The notes beneath the pieces were generated by a model that saw nothing but the letters and a program-made list of their open reading frames with translations, ran no database searches and was not told the DNA's origin. Shown here one piece after another: positions 41,741 through 51,055 of a stretch of DNA of 64,000 nucleotides; within the stretch, counting starts at the first letter, position 1, and each line of letters begins with the position of its first letter. Origin of the DNA: Acidobacteriota bacterium (GTDB taxonomy: Bacteria > Acidobacteriota > Terriglobia > Acidiferrales > UBA7541); assembly GCA_021324935.1 (NCBI GenBank), contig JAJPIE010000044.1, positions 1-64,000 of the forward strand. The letters are read 5' to 3'. Both the position numbers and the translations under genes were made by a program.

Positions 41741-43948
41741 ATGTTTCGCCCACGCCACGCATTTATCCTTTTCCTCGCGCTCTTCCCTGTAACTCTCTCC
41801 CATGCCCAATCCACCGCGCCCCGCGTCACCCCAGAATGGCTCTACACCGAAGGCATTCACGTTGCCGATCTCCCGCAGACCCTCTGGCTCGCCGACAACA
41901 CCGCCATCCTCTTTGACACCCGCCAGCCCGAATCCCAGCGCACCTTCGAACGCCTCGATCCTTCCACCGGCCAGCGCACCCCCGTCCTCAACATGTCCGC
42001 CGCACTCGCCTCGCTCCATTCCCTTGCACCTGACTTGCAAATCAAATCCGCGCTCCCTTGGCCCGCTTCCTTCGACTCCGCGGGCCAACAAGCCCTCTAC
42101 GAATTCAACGGCGACCTCTTTCTCCTCAATCTGCCCTCCTCCACCTTCACCCGCGTCACGCAAACCCCCGCCGAGGAAAAGGACTCCGCCTTTTCTCCAG
42201 ACGGCCGCCTCATCTCCTTCGTCCGTGACAACGACCTTTACGTCTACGCCATCGCCACCAAATCCGAATCCCGCCTCACCTCTGGCGCCTCCGCCACCAC
42301 GCTCAATGCCACCCTATCTTGGGTTTACTGGGAAGAAGTGATGGGCCGCCGCGACACTGCCTACTGGTGGTCCCCCGATTCCCAATCCATAGCCTATCTC
42401 CAAACCGACGAATCCGGTGTCCCCATCAGCACCTTCGTCGACTTCGCTCCCGTCGACCAGCGCGTCATTCATCAGGTCTATCCCAAGCCCGGCGACATTA
42501 ATCCCCGCGTCCGTGTCGGCATCGTCAGCGTCAGCTCCGTTCCCGCCTCCACGCGCTGGATCACCGTCTCTGGCCGGCCCTACGAATGGCTCTTCGGCGT
42601 TAAGTGGCTCCCTGATTCATCCCGCATCAGCTTCCAGACCCTCGACCGCACGCAAACGAATCTCGGCCTCTACTTCGCCGACGCCAAATCCGGCTCTTCC
42701 ACTCTCATCCTCACCGAAATCGATCCTTACTGGGTTAACGTCAGCGACGATCTCTACTTCTTAAAGGATGGCAAGCACTTCCTCTGGGCTTCCGAACGCA
42801 CCGGCTACATGCATCTCTATCGCTATCAACTCGACGGCACCCTCATGAACCAGGTCACCAGCGGCGATTGGGCCATTGCCTCCGCCGGTGGCATCGCGCC
42901 CTGGGTCCGCCAGGCCGTCGTCGGCATCAACGATTGGATCTATTTCACCGCGCTGAAAGACTCTTCCATCGAGCGCCACCTCTACCGCGTCCGCCCGGAC
43001 GGCTCGAACCTCGAAAAAATCTCCGCCGACCCCGGCACGCACCGCATCTCCATGTCCCCCGATGCGAAATATTATTTCGACCAATACTCCAACCTCCGCA
43101 CTCTTCCAGCGCTCAATCTCCACACTTCCGACGGCAAACGCAAGGCCGCCCTCGCCGCCCCCCGTCCTGAGCTTCTTCCCGCAGACATCCAATATCCCGA
43201 GCTTCTCACCATTCCCGCTTCCGACGGCTTCCCCATGCCCGCGCAGATCCTAAAACCGAAAAATTTCGATCCCACCCGCAAATATCCAGTGGTTCTTTAT
43301 ATCTATGGCGGCCCTTCGATTCCCACCATTGCCAACGCCTGGGAATTCTCCACCCTCGCCAATCAAATGCTGATCGACAGCGGCTATATCGCCGTCGGCA
43401 TGGATAACCGCGCCGCCACCGCCATCTCCAAAAAACTCGAAGACACCATCGGCCAGAATCCCGGCCTCGGCGAAACGAAAGATCTCCTCGACGGCGTCCG
43501 CTGGCTCAAATCCCAGCCTTGGGCCGATCCCAACCGCTTCGGCGTCTGGGGCTGGAGCGGTGGCGGCACCATGACCCTCAATCTCATGACCCAGTCCAAA
43601 GAATTCAAAGCCGGCATCGCCGGCGCGCCCGTCACAGATTGGCACTTCTACGATTCCAAGTGGGCCGAGGCCCTCGTCAAACTTCCCGCTAACAATCCTG
43701 AAGCTTTCGACCGCACCTCGCTCGTCAAACACGCTGCCGGGCTCAGCGGCCATCTCCTGCTCATGTACGGCACTTACGACGACAACGTCCACCCGCAAAA
43801 CGAGGAAGCTTTCATGAACGAACTCATCAAAAACGGCATCCTCTTCGACGTTGCCCTTTACCCCATGCGCAAGCACGGCTTCGTCGACACCCCTGCCCTC
43901 ATCCATCGCGAAAAAACCCGTCTTAATTTTTGGCTGAAAAACCTGTAG
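41741..43948 (+). CDS. Dipeptidyl peptidase IV-type serine peptidase (S9)
   Basis: A 735-residue secreted protein. The frame is open far upstream, but the ATG at 41741 follows TGGAGG and starts a clear signal peptide ending S-H-A-Q. The N-terminal beta-propeller spans about residues 40-480. The C-terminal alpha/beta hydrolase domain has the triad Ser606 in G-W-S-G-G-G, Asp680 or Asp681 in T-Y-D-D-N-V-H, and His712 in R-K-H-G-F. It releases X-Pro or related dipeptides in the periplasm. The stop TAG is part of a GTAG palindromic repeat. Confidence 0.92.
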   Translation: MFRPRHAFILFLALFPVTLSHAQSTAPRVTPEWLYTEGIHVADLPQTLWLADNTAILFDTRQPESQRTFERLDPSTGQRTPVLNMSAALASLHSLAPDLQIKSALPWPASFDSAGQQALYEFNGDLFLLNLPSSTFTRVTQTPAEEKDSAFSPDGRLISFVRDNDLYVYAIATKSESRLTSGASATTLNATLSWVYWEEVMGRRDTAYWWSPDSQSIAYLQTDESGVPISTFVDFAPVDQRVIHQVYPKPGDINPRVRVGIVSVSSVPASTRWITVSGRPYEWLFGVKWLPDSSRISFQTLDRTQTNLGLYFADAKSGSSTLILTEIDPYWVNVSDDLYFLKDGKHFLWASERTGYMHLYRYQLDGTLMNQVTSGDWAIASAGGIAPWVRQAVVGINDWIYFTALKDSSIERHLYRVRPDGSNLEKISADPGTHRISMSPDAKYYFDQYSNLRTLPALNLHTSDGKRKAALAAPRPELLPADIQYPELLTIPASDGFPMPAQILKPKNFDPTRKYPVVLYIYGGPSIPTIANAWEFSTLANQMLIDSGYIAVGMDNRAATAISKKLEDTIGQNPGLGETKDLLDGVRWLKSQPWADPNRFGVWGWSGGGTMTLNLMTQSKEFKAGIAGAPVTDWHFYDSKWAEALVKLPANNPEAFDRTSLVKHAAGLSGHLLLMYGTYDDNVHPQNEEAFMNELIKNGILFDVALYPMRKHGFVDTPALIHREKTRLNFWLKNL

Positions 43949-43985
43949 GGGCCGGCTTCAGCCGCCTCATCCGAAAGCGCCGTAG
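43945..43985 (+). repeat. GTAG-headed palindromic repeat overlapping a stop codon
   Basis: GTAG at 43945-43948 supplies the TAG stop of the upstream peptidase gene. It is followed by GCCGGC-TTCA-GCCGCC. A second GTAG (43982-43985) begins a further degenerate unit. Confidence 0.5.
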
Positions 43986-44077
43986 GCGCGAACCGACTCT
44001 GCCCAGAGCCTCAGCCCTGGGTCACAAGCAGCAAAATTCGCAAGCAGCGTGGGCGCCACACACAACAACACCAGGAT

Positions 44078-45481
44078 TCATCCCGTTGCCGTCTTCGCCC
44101 TCTTCCGCTCCACCCGAAACGCCGGCACCTGCCCTCCGCCGCTCGTCACGTTCGCCAGCCCGCTCCCGCTCAATCGCGTCAAAAATCCCGCCAGCTTCCC
44201 CCGGAATAAATACGGGGCAAAATCCACCAGCATGTTCCTGTGCTCCACTTTCCCATTCGCCCCAATAAGCGGAAACTCGCCGCGCCGCACCGCAATCTTT
44301 TCCTGCACGATCCAGCAACTTTTCGTCTTGCCCGGCAGCGCGGACTCAATCGCCTTTTCCCATTCCTTCGCGCCCACTTCCCAACCCAGCGTCACGCCCG
44401 TCCCGCCATATTCGTCGCTCGGTTTCAGTACCAGATCGGTCTGATGGTTTCTCGTGTACTCAAGCAGCCCGATTGGTTCTCCATATCGTTCCGTCTTCAC
44501 GTCCTCCACCACGCGCGTCCACGGCACGTGCCGCCGGATCGTCTCGCGCTCTTCGCTCGAAAACAGCTTCGCGTTTTTCTCCGCCGTCAGCACCGCGAAA
44601 AACGCCTTCACGTGCGGAATCTTGCACCGGAAATTGTTCGCCACGCACACCGCCTGCGCCTCGTACGCCTTCAGCAGCGCCGCGCACTCCTTCGGCCGCT
44701 CAAGGATGTCGTTGATCAGCACTCGCCGGTACACCAGATCGATCTTCTTCCCCTTCGCCGCCAGCCGTTTCCCGTCCCAGTCCAGTTCCCGCGGGTCCGC
44801 CAGCACCACCGGCACGCGCAGCGCCTCAAACCTCTGCTTCAAAATCTCAAATTCGCTCCACGTCGGCACTTCCTTCCAGTCCGTAATCAGCATCTGCGGG
44901 CGCCGCGTCGCCCCGCCCCACTCGACGTACGTCTGAATCAGCGCATCCAGCAGTTTCGCGCTCAGCGGGTAGCTGTGAACCTCAAACTCCTTCGCGAATT
45001 CCTTCATCACCGGCAGGCCGCGGAACACAGTTGCGAGCACCTCCGTGTACCCCGCTCCCGCCGGTGATTCGCCGTTATACTCCGTGAATTTCAGCGAATC
45101 CGGCAGCAGAAACGCGTCCACCCGCGAAGCCGTGCTCGCCGGCCCCTTTCCCGCCGGCATCCGCGCCAGTTGCTCCTCCTCCGGCCGCAAATGAAATTGC
45201 TCCAGCAGGGAAGCATCCTCCATTGCGGCGCTCGCCACGCGTTCGCCGATCCGCCCCAGCGTCTCGGTCGCCTTCCGCACTCGCTCCTCGTCCGCCGGCG
45301 AAAGAAAAAACGGCATCAGAAACGGGCAGTGCACCCGTTTCCCGAACGTCAGCTTCGCTCCTCTCAGCTCTTTCAGGAACGCTTTCGGCAACTCGGGCGT
45401 TTTCTCCAGCACCGGTCCCAGCAGTTCTTTCCACTGTGCCGCCGGATCCCGTTCCGCCATCGAAGTTGCCGCTTTGCTCAT
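44078..45481 (-). CDS. ATP-grasp-like ligase (second of the ligase cluster)
   Basis: A 467-residue protein. The frame stays open through the neighbouring gene to 45958, but that part is the neighbour's antisense-like shadow; the ATG at 45481 after GAGGAAAG gives a start just past the next gene's stop. Features are 'FTEYNGESPAGAGYTEVL' (probably substrate/metal), 'DLVLKPSDEYGGTGVTLGW' (an ATP-grasp glycine-rich loop) and a C-terminal N-M-L-V-D-F-A-P-Y. It resembles circularly permuted or glutathionylspermidine synthase-like ATP-grasp enzymes. The product is unknown. It lies 14 bases downstream of another ATP-grasp gene. Confidence 0.75.
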   Translation of the reverse strand: MSKAATSMAERDPAAQWKELLGPVLEKTPELPKAFLKELRGAKLTFGKRVHCPFLMPFFLSPADEERVRKATETLGRIGERVASAAMEDASLLEQFHLRPEEEQLARMPAGKGPASTASRVDAFLLPDSLKFTEYNGESPAGAGYTEVLATVFRGLPVMKEFAKEFEVHSYPLSAKLLDALIQTYVEWGGATRRPQMLITDWKEVPTWSEFEILKQRFEALRVPVVLADPRELDWDGKRLAAKGKKIDLVYRRVLINDILERPKECAALLKAYEAQAVCVANNFRCKIPHVKAFFAVLTAEKNAKLFSSEERETIRRHVPWTRVVEDVKTERYGEPIGLLEYTRNHQTDLVLKPSDEYGGTGVTLGWEVGAKEWEKAIESALPGKTKSCWIVQEKIAVRRGEFPLIGANGKVEHRNMLVDFAPYLFRGKLAGFLTRLSGSGLANVTSGGGQVPAFRVERKRAKTATG

Positions 45482-45495
45482 CGCGCCGGCTTTCC

Positions 45496-46488
45496 TCACG
45501 TGGCCTTCTGCGCCGCCTGTGCTACGCGCGGCGCTCCCGTAAAGCCGGCTGCTGCGCCGATTCCCAGCATCTCTTCCCATTTCGGCCACGTATTCGCGAT
45601 GTTCCCGTGCAGTGCCCGGTCGATCGCCAGCCGCGCCATCTTTTCCACCACGTGCTCGAAATAAAATTCCGTGATCCGGTCTCGTTCGAAATCCGGCGCG
45701 GGGTTCAGGAAGTCGATCGCATATGGCACATTGTCCTTGATCGCGAATTCGATCGTGTTCATCTCGTAGCCCAGCGCCAGGTTGATTGTCTGCGCGTCCT
45801 GCACCACCCGCGCCCCCACTTCCTTCGACAAATAGCTGTGCTCCACCAGGTATTTCCGCTCCTTCGGGTCGTAGGCCACCGGCAAAATATCCATCTTCCC
45901 GAACGTAAAGCACCGCACGTACTGCTCGAAATCGATGTACTCCTGCAGCGTCATGCAATACGGCGACGTCCTGTCGTACGCCTCCAGCAATTCTTCCTTA
46001 TTATTCACTTTATAGACGTGCTTCCACCCGCCGCCCGAAAACGGCTTCAATATCGCCGGCCGTCCCACGTAATCCAGCAATTCGTCCCATTCGATCGGGT
46101 ACTTCAAATTCCGCAGCGACTCCGAATTAATGTCAACGTCCGCCGGGTAGCCCTTTTGCGGCAGCAGCACCGTCTTCGGAATCGCCAGCCCCAGCTTCGC
46201 CATCGCCGAATAATTGAAATATTTGTCGTCCGCTGTCCACCAGAACGGGTTGTTGATTACATATGTGCCCTGCAGCGCCGCATGCTTCAGATAGCCGCGG
46301 TAGTACTCCACTTCATGCGAAATCCGGTCCACGATTACGTTGTATTCCGCCGGCTCCCCCATCTTCGTCCCGCCCAGCTTCACGAACTCCGCGCTCACGC
46401 CTTCCTTCTTCCCCATCTCGTTCACACGCTCGAGAAACGCCGGAGGAAAACTGAACTCTCGCCCGCACATCAATCCCACCTTGGCCAT
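45496..46488 (-). CDS. ATP-grasp ligase
   Basis: A 330-residue cytoplasmic ATP-grasp protein. The central part has R-P-A-I-L-K-P-F-S-G-G-G-W (nucleotide-binding Lys and glycine loop), then L-Q-E-Y-I-D-F-E-Q (adenine/ribose side), and a C-terminal Y-A-I-D-F-L-N-P-A-P-D with the metal-binding Asp/Asn. Such enzymes join a carboxylate to an amine through an acyl phosphate. The ATG at 46488 has AAAGGAGG just upstream. It sits between the YbdK-like ligase and another ATP-grasp protein, so the three probably act on the same product. Confidence 0.82.
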   Translation of the reverse strand: MAKVGLMCGREFSFPPAFLERVNEMGKKEGVSAEFVKLGGTKMGEPAEYNVIVDRISHEVEYYRGYLKHAALQGTYVINNPFWWTADDKYFNYSAMAKLGLAIPKTVLLPQKGYPADVDINSESLRNLKYPIEWDELLDYVGRPAILKPFSGGGWKHVYKVNNKEELLEAYDRTSPYCMTLQEYIDFEQYVRCFTFGKMDILPVAYDPKERKYLVEHSYLSKEVGARVVQDAQTINLALGYEMNTIEFAIKDNVPYAIDFLNPAPDFERDRITEFYFEHVVEKMARLAIDRALHGNIANTWPKWEEMLGIGAAAGFTGAPRVAQAAQKAT

Positions 46489-46707
46489 CTTTCCTCCTTT
46501 TTCATTCTTCAGCAGGGCACGGCTTCTGCCGCCCCGAAATACCTTCGCAGAAACTGGGACTTCAGCCCCTGAAGTTAACGTTTTGGGTGCTCCACCCTCG
46601 ACTTTTAAGACCGGCTCTTCGCTTCTTTCTCGGCGCGCTCGGCGTCTCTGCGTTGTTCTATCTTTACTTCCGTTCTTTACTTCATTCCTCCGTTGCTTCT
46701 TTGCTTC
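46489..46707. repeat. Spacer with small hairpins
   Basis: 219 bases inside the ligase cluster. The hairpin ACTTCAG (46559-46565) / CTGAAGT (46569-46575) with a CCC loop and a nearby GGCTTCTGCC palindrome look like relics of another interspersed repeat family. No gene is visible. Confidence 0.4.
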
Positions 46708-47847
46708 CTAATTGATCGAACCCGCCGAACTCGACCTCGCATCCACTACGCTCGCCCGCGTCTCCGTCACCAGGTGCCTCACCACGTCCTTCAGATTCCC
46801 CGTCTGCTGATATACGCGCAACTGCCGCTCCGCGCTTGTCCCTTCATTCAATATTGTGTGAACGTATTCCACCGCGCTCCGGCTACCCAGCTCGTCCACC
46901 ACGTCGTCCACCAGTCCCAGCAGCTCCATCATCAGCTCCCGCACCGGAACTTCCGCTTCGCGCCCGAAGTCGATCAGCTTTCCCTCGATTCCATACCGTG
47001 CCGCCCGCCACTTGTTCTCCTCGAGCAGCGCACGCCGGTAAATCCGCCAGCTCTGGTTGTGCGTATAGAGACGATGCAGCTTCACGATGATCGCCTGCGT
47101 CAGCGCCGCGATCGCCACCGCCTCTTCCACCTTCGTCGCTGTGTCGAACATCCGGAATTCCAGCGTTCCATACGTCGGATGCGGCCGCACGTCCCACCAG
47201 ATCTTCTTCCCGTTGTCGATGCAGTTCAGCTTGATCAGCAGGCTCACGAAATTTTCGTACGCGCTCCACGACTCGAATATCTCCGGTATCCCCGTCCGCG
47301 GAAATCTCCGGAACACCGTCGTCCGGAACGATTTCAGGCCCGTGTTCCTTCCCATCCAGAACGGCGAACTCGTCGAAAGCGCCAGCAGGTGCGGCAGGAA
47401 ATACCTCACCATGTTCATCATGTCCACCGTGGTCTGTTTGTCCGGCATGGCGATGTGGATGTGCATCCCGAAAATCAGCAGCGACCTCGCCAGTTGCCCC
47501 ATCTCTTCCACGATGTGCTGGTAGCGTTCCCCCGGCGAAATCACCTGGTCAATCCAGCTCGAAAACGGGTGCGTCCCCGCCGCCGCCACGTGCAGTCCCG
47601 TGCTTTCCGCCGCCATCACCAGTTCGCTCCGCGTCCGGTGCATCTCCAGCCGCAGTTCGCTCACGTTTTCGCAGATCTTCGTTCCCGTCTCCACGATCGA
47701 CTGGTGCATCTCCTGTTTCACCAGGTCGCCCACTCCGCGCGCCGCCGCTGAACTCAGCAGTTGCACCACGTGCGACCGCAGCTCCAGCGTCTCCGGATCT
47801 ATAATTTGGAATTCCTCTTCGACACCGATCGTAAAGCGGTGAGCCAT
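46708..47847 (-). CDS. YbdK-type carboxylate-amine ligase (glutamate-cysteine ligase 2 family)
   Basis: A 379-residue GCS2 enzyme. It begins with I-G-V-E-E-E-F-Q-I-I-D, the ATP/metal glutamate motif, and has G-M-H-I-H-I-A-M-P, R-P-H-P-T-Y-G-T-L-E-F-R-M and 'LEENKWRAARYGIEG', all typical. YbdK of E. coli has weak gamma-glutamylcysteine synthetase activity; relatives make other amides. It is first in a leftward run followed by two ATP-grasp genes, which points to a short peptide or conjugate. Start ATG at 47847. Confidence 0.9.
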   Translation of the reverse strand: MAHRFTIGVEEEFQIIDPETLELRSHVVQLLSSAAARGVGDLVKQEMHQSIVETGTKICENVSELRLEMHRTRSELVMAAESTGLHVAAAGTHPFSSWIDQVISPGERYQHIVEEMGQLARSLLIFGMHIHIAMPDKQTTVDMMNMVRYFLPHLLALSTSSPFWMGRNTGLKSFRTTVFRRFPRTGIPEIFESWSAYENFVSLLIKLNCIDNGKKIWWDVRPHPTYGTLEFRMFDTATKVEEAVAIAALTQAIIVKLHRLYTHNQSWRIYRRALLEENKWRAARYGIEGKLIDFGREAEVPVRELMMELLGLVDDVVDELGSRSAVEYVHTILNEGTSAERQLRVYQQTGNLKDVVRHLVTETRASVVDARSSSAGSIN

Positions 47848-47987
47848 GGCGGCCCTCCCGGCTGGTGGTCTCTACTGGGGACTTCGGGAGCCCATATCAT
47901 ACTCCTCCCCCGTTAAAATCACAGCCACCCCGGCCCGGCCAATCGCCGCACACCCGTGTGGCCCGCGGCGTTACCCCGCCTTTCCCT

Positions 47988-48515
47988 TTAACCCTCGGCA
48001 ATCACTTCATATTCGCTCGTCACCAGCCCGCTCCGGTACTGCCGCGTATTGATGTGCCGTAGCCGGACATCTTTCTCCACCTTCCCAAACAACGGAATCC
48101 CTTCCCCAATCAATACCGGTACCCGCGTAATCGTCAGCTTATGAACCAGCCCCGCCCTCAGAAATTCCTGCACCGTCTCGCCGCCATCCACATACACATG
48201 CTTCGCCCCGCTGGCCTCCAGCCTCTTCGCAATCTCTGCCGGATCCCCGCTCATCTGTTCCACGGGCGCTTGGATCCTCGAAAAATCCAGCGATCGCCGG
48301 CTCAAGACCACCACCCGCTTCCCCTCATACGGCCAACTCTCCATCTTCGCCACCACTTCAAACGTGTTCCTCCCAATCAGCAGCGTATCGATCCCTGCCA
48401 TGAACTCCTCGTATCCATGTGTCTCTGCTTCGTCGCCTCCCAAAAAATCGTAAGCTCCATCCCGCCGCGCAATGAACCCATCCACACTCGTTCCCACGAA
48501 CACGAAGAACTTCAT
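47988..48515 (-). CDS. RibD C-terminal/DHFR-like reductase
   Basis: A 175-residue protein of the dihydrofolate reductase-like family (RibD C-terminal domain, YwjB/YyaP type). It has F-V-G-T-S-V-D-G-F-I-A at the N-terminus, 'LLIGRNTFEVVAKM', 'HVYVDGGETVQEFLRAGLV' and a C-terminal P-V-L-I-G-E-G-I-P-L-F-G. The family binds NADPH; physiological substrates are rarely known. It stands alone, divergent from the secreted propeller gene that follows. Confidence 0.88.
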   Translation of the reverse strand: MKFFVFVGTSVDGFIARRDGAYDFLGGDEAETHGYEEFMAGIDTLLIGRNTFEVVAKMESWPYEGKRVVVLSRRSLDFSRIQAPVEQMSGDPAEIAKRLEASGAKHVYVDGGETVQEFLRAGLVHKLTITRVPVLIGEGIPLFGKVEKDVRLRHINTRQYRSGLVTSEYEVIAEG

Positions 48516-48668
48516 CCAAGCCTCCCTGCCCCGGATCCAAAGATGCTTAGTCTACATTCACGCCATGCATTCGCCACTCCATTGACACCCTTCATCGCCT
48601 GCCCTACACTCACGCCTCATTGGTCGCCATAATTTCCAATTATTTCCACTTCGAATCGAGGTAGTGTC

Positions 48669-50717
48669 ATGCACCGTTCCCTAGCCAACTTCAGCTCCAC
48701 CCGAAATTCTCTCTTCATCCTTCTTCTGACGCTGGCTTTCGCCTTCTCCACCCCCGCCCAAAAGCCCATGGAACCCGAACAAAAACCCGGCGAAACCTCC
48801 AATGTCGCCGTCGTCCTGGTCACTCCCTCTCAGGCCACCGCTGCGGTCGGTGGCAAGTTGACTTTCCAGGCCGTCGCCAAGGACGCCTCCGGCAACCCGC
48901 TCCCCGACTCCGTCAAATTCTGGTTCGCCGCCCCCACCGACGTCGCCGGCGCCGACCAATCTGGCGTCGTCTCTTTCTTCCAGCCCGGCGAAGTCACCAT
49001 TGGCGCGCTCATTGGCAACAAAATCGGCTACGCCCACGTCACCATCGGCAAACCTCACATCGCCCGCATTGACGTCGCCCCTCTTGGCTCGCCGCTTCCC
49101 GTCGGTGCCACCCAGCGCCTCTCCGCCACCCCGCGCAATGCCAACGGCGATCCTCGCACGGACATTTCTATCACCTGGGCCTCTCTCGATTCGAAAATCG
49201 CCACCGTCGATCCCGCTGGCCTCGTCCATGCCCTTAAGCCCGGTAAAGTCCGCATCACCGCCGCCGCCGACAACGTCACCGGCGAAACCTCTCTCGATAT
49301 CGTCAAAAACACTGTCTCCGCTATTTCGCTCGCACCCGAATCCTCTTCCACTAAAACCGGCACCGTCGTCCATTTCACCGCCAAGGACAAAAGCGGCGCC
49401 GCCATCCCCTTCCAGATCACCTGGTCGGTGCAGGGAACCGGCGCGCAAATCTTTTCCGATGGCGCTTTCGTCGCCGAGCGTCCCGGCACTTACACCGTCC
49501 TCGCTACCCTCGGTGAAATGCACGCCACCGCCAGCGTCGTTGTCGCTCCCCGCGACATTGCTCGCGAAGCCGAACCCGTCGGCTTCGCCATGCCTCCCGA
49601 CGAACAGTTCGCCGAGGAATGGATCTGGGACCACTACGCCTACCTCTCCGCCATCAGCGACAAACTCTACGTCTACGACATCTCCGATCCCGCTCACCCG
49701 CGCCCCGGCGAAACCCTGAAGGTCGACGCCCGCCTCATCAACGACGTCAGCGTCACCCCCGACGGCAAAATCGGCGTCATCACCCGCGAAGGCGCCTCCA
49801 GCCGCAAAAACGGCATCGTCTTCCTGGACACTTCCGATCCCATGCACCCGAAAGTTCTTTCCGAATACTCCGCCACCGTCACCGGCGGCGTCCACAGTGC
49901 CTACATCAATTCCCACTATGTCTACATCACCGATGACGCCACCGGCTCGCTCCGCGTCATCGATTTCGCCGATGTGAAAAATCCCAGGGAAGTCGCTCGC
50001 TGGGAAGTCGAAAGCTCTGGCCAGATGACCATCGCCCTTCCCGAAGGCGAGGGCGTCGCTACCGCCGGCCGTTATCTCCACGACGTGCAGGTTGTCGACG
50101 GCCTCGCCTATCTCGCCTACTGGCGCGATGGCCTCGTCATTCTGGATGTTGGCAACGGCGTCAAAGGCGGCAGCCCGGAGCATCCGCAATTCGTCTCCAC
50201 CTGCCGCTTCAATTACGACGAACTCTATGGCGCCGGCTGGCTTGCCGGTGCCCACGCCATCTATCGCTACAAAAATTACGTTTTCGTTGGCGACGAAGTC
50301 TTCCCCGGCATCTTCAGCCTCGCCTCGCGCGAACGCATTCCTGTCCGCGGCATCGTCCACGTCGTCGATGTCTCCGACCTCCAAAATCCCAGGGAAGTCG
50401 CCACCTACAGCGTCCCCGAAGCCGGCTCGCACAACATCTGGGTCTTCGACGATGTTCTTTATATGGGTTATTACAACGGCGGTGCGCGCGTCCTCGATGT
50501 CTCCGGCGAACTCCGCGGCGAACTCTACAACCAGGGCCGCGAAATCGCCCACATCTGGACCGGCGATTCCAAAGGCTATCGTCCCAATCTTCCCTTCGCC
50601 TGGGGCGCCTATCCCCACAATGGCCAGATCTACGTCAACGACGTCCATTCCGGCCTGCGCGTCTACCAACTCGGCAAGCACCGCCCCTACAGCTCCACCA
50701 CCACCCCTGCCCTCTGA
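48669..50717 (+). CDS. Secreted protein with Ig-like (Big2) domains and LVIVD-type propeller
   Basis: A 682-residue exported protein; the ATG at 48669 follows CGAGG and starts a signal peptide ending T-P-A-Q-K. The first half has two or three Ig-like modules ('VTPSQATAAVGGKLTFQAVA', 'SITWASLDSKIATVDPAG', typical Big2). The second half has beta-propeller blades of the LVIVD type: L-Y-V-Y-D-I-S-D-P, I-V-F-L-D-T-S-D-P, L-V-I-L-D-V-G, V-H-V-V-D-V-S. These are binding, not catalytic, domains. The last 15 residues carry no sorting signal. Confidence 0.85.
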   Translation: MHRSLANFSSTRNSLFILLLTLAFAFSTPAQKPMEPEQKPGETSNVAVVLVTPSQATAAVGGKLTFQAVAKDASGNPLPDSVKFWFAAPTDVAGADQSGVVSFFQPGEVTIGALIGNKIGYAHVTIGKPHIARIDVAPLGSPLPVGATQRLSATPRNANGDPRTDISITWASLDSKIATVDPAGLVHALKPGKVRITAAADNVTGETSLDIVKNTVSAISLAPESSSTKTGTVVHFTAKDKSGAAIPFQITWSVQGTGAQIFSDGAFVAERPGTYTVLATLGEMHATASVVVAPRDIAREAEPVGFAMPPDEQFAEEWIWDHYAYLSAISDKLYVYDISDPAHPRPGETLKVDARLINDVSVTPDGKIGVITREGASSRKNGIVFLDTSDPMHPKVLSEYSATVTGGVHSAYINSHYVYITDDATGSLRVIDFADVKNPREVARWEVESSGQMTIALPEGEGVATAGRYLHDVQVVDGLAYLAYWRDGLVILDVGNGVKGGSPEHPQFVSTCRFNYDELYGAGWLAGAHAIYRYKNYVFVGDEVFPGIFSLASRERIPVRGIVHVVDVSDLQNPREVATYSVPEAGSHNIWVFDDVLYMGYYNGGARVLDVSGELRGELYNQGREIAHIWTGDSKGYRPNLPFAWGAYPHNGQIYVNDVHSGLRVYQLGKHRPYSSTTTPAL

Positions 50718-51055
50718 TGGGTTCGGCTACCGCAAGCGACCCAGGCCAAGGAACTCTGTCATCTTGGCCGGGGGGGCCGGTCTCTTTTCGCACCGTCCGC
50801 GGCACCCTGGCCGGTTTTTTCTGTCGTCCCGGCCGGAAGCTCGCTGTTTTGCCGGCCGCAGTGGAGGGACCCCGGCTACCAACGCTGCGCCACTCCATTC
50901 GATGGAAATAAGCTGCGACGCGGCGCTTTCCAATCTCTTTTTCTCTGCGCTCCTCCTCGTCCTCCGCTCCTCTTCGTTAGCTTCGCCTCTTCCTTACGCC
51001 TTGAACGCGCACTCCACCTGGCCCATTTTCTAATTTCCATTTTCTATTTTCTGCT
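50718..51055. other. Intergenic region with a GGTAGCCGGGG repeat copy
   Basis: 338 bases between two convergent genes. A minus-strand copy of the GGTAGCCGGGGTCCCTCC repeat lies at 50863-50880, next to GGCCGG-rich palindromes and a T-run at about 50814-50819 that might serve as a terminator. No gene. Confidence 0.5.
50851..50880 (-). repeat. GGTAGCCGGGGTCCCTCC repeat, copy 1
   Basis: On the minus strand, 18 bases are identical to 63026-63043, and the similarity continues into C-TGC. A more divergent copy is at 63882-63908. Confidence 0.6.

Noticed and set aside
45482..45958. N-terminal extension of the ATP-grasp gene
   Set aside because: It overlaps the neighbouring ATP-grasp gene in another frame and has the Arg/Gly-rich look of a shadow frame; a proper start with ribosome-binding site exists at 45481.
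50800..50825. GC-rich stem plus T-run as a terminator of the gene at 48669
   Set aside because: Several alternative GGCCGG pairings, none with a clean stem directly before the T-run.
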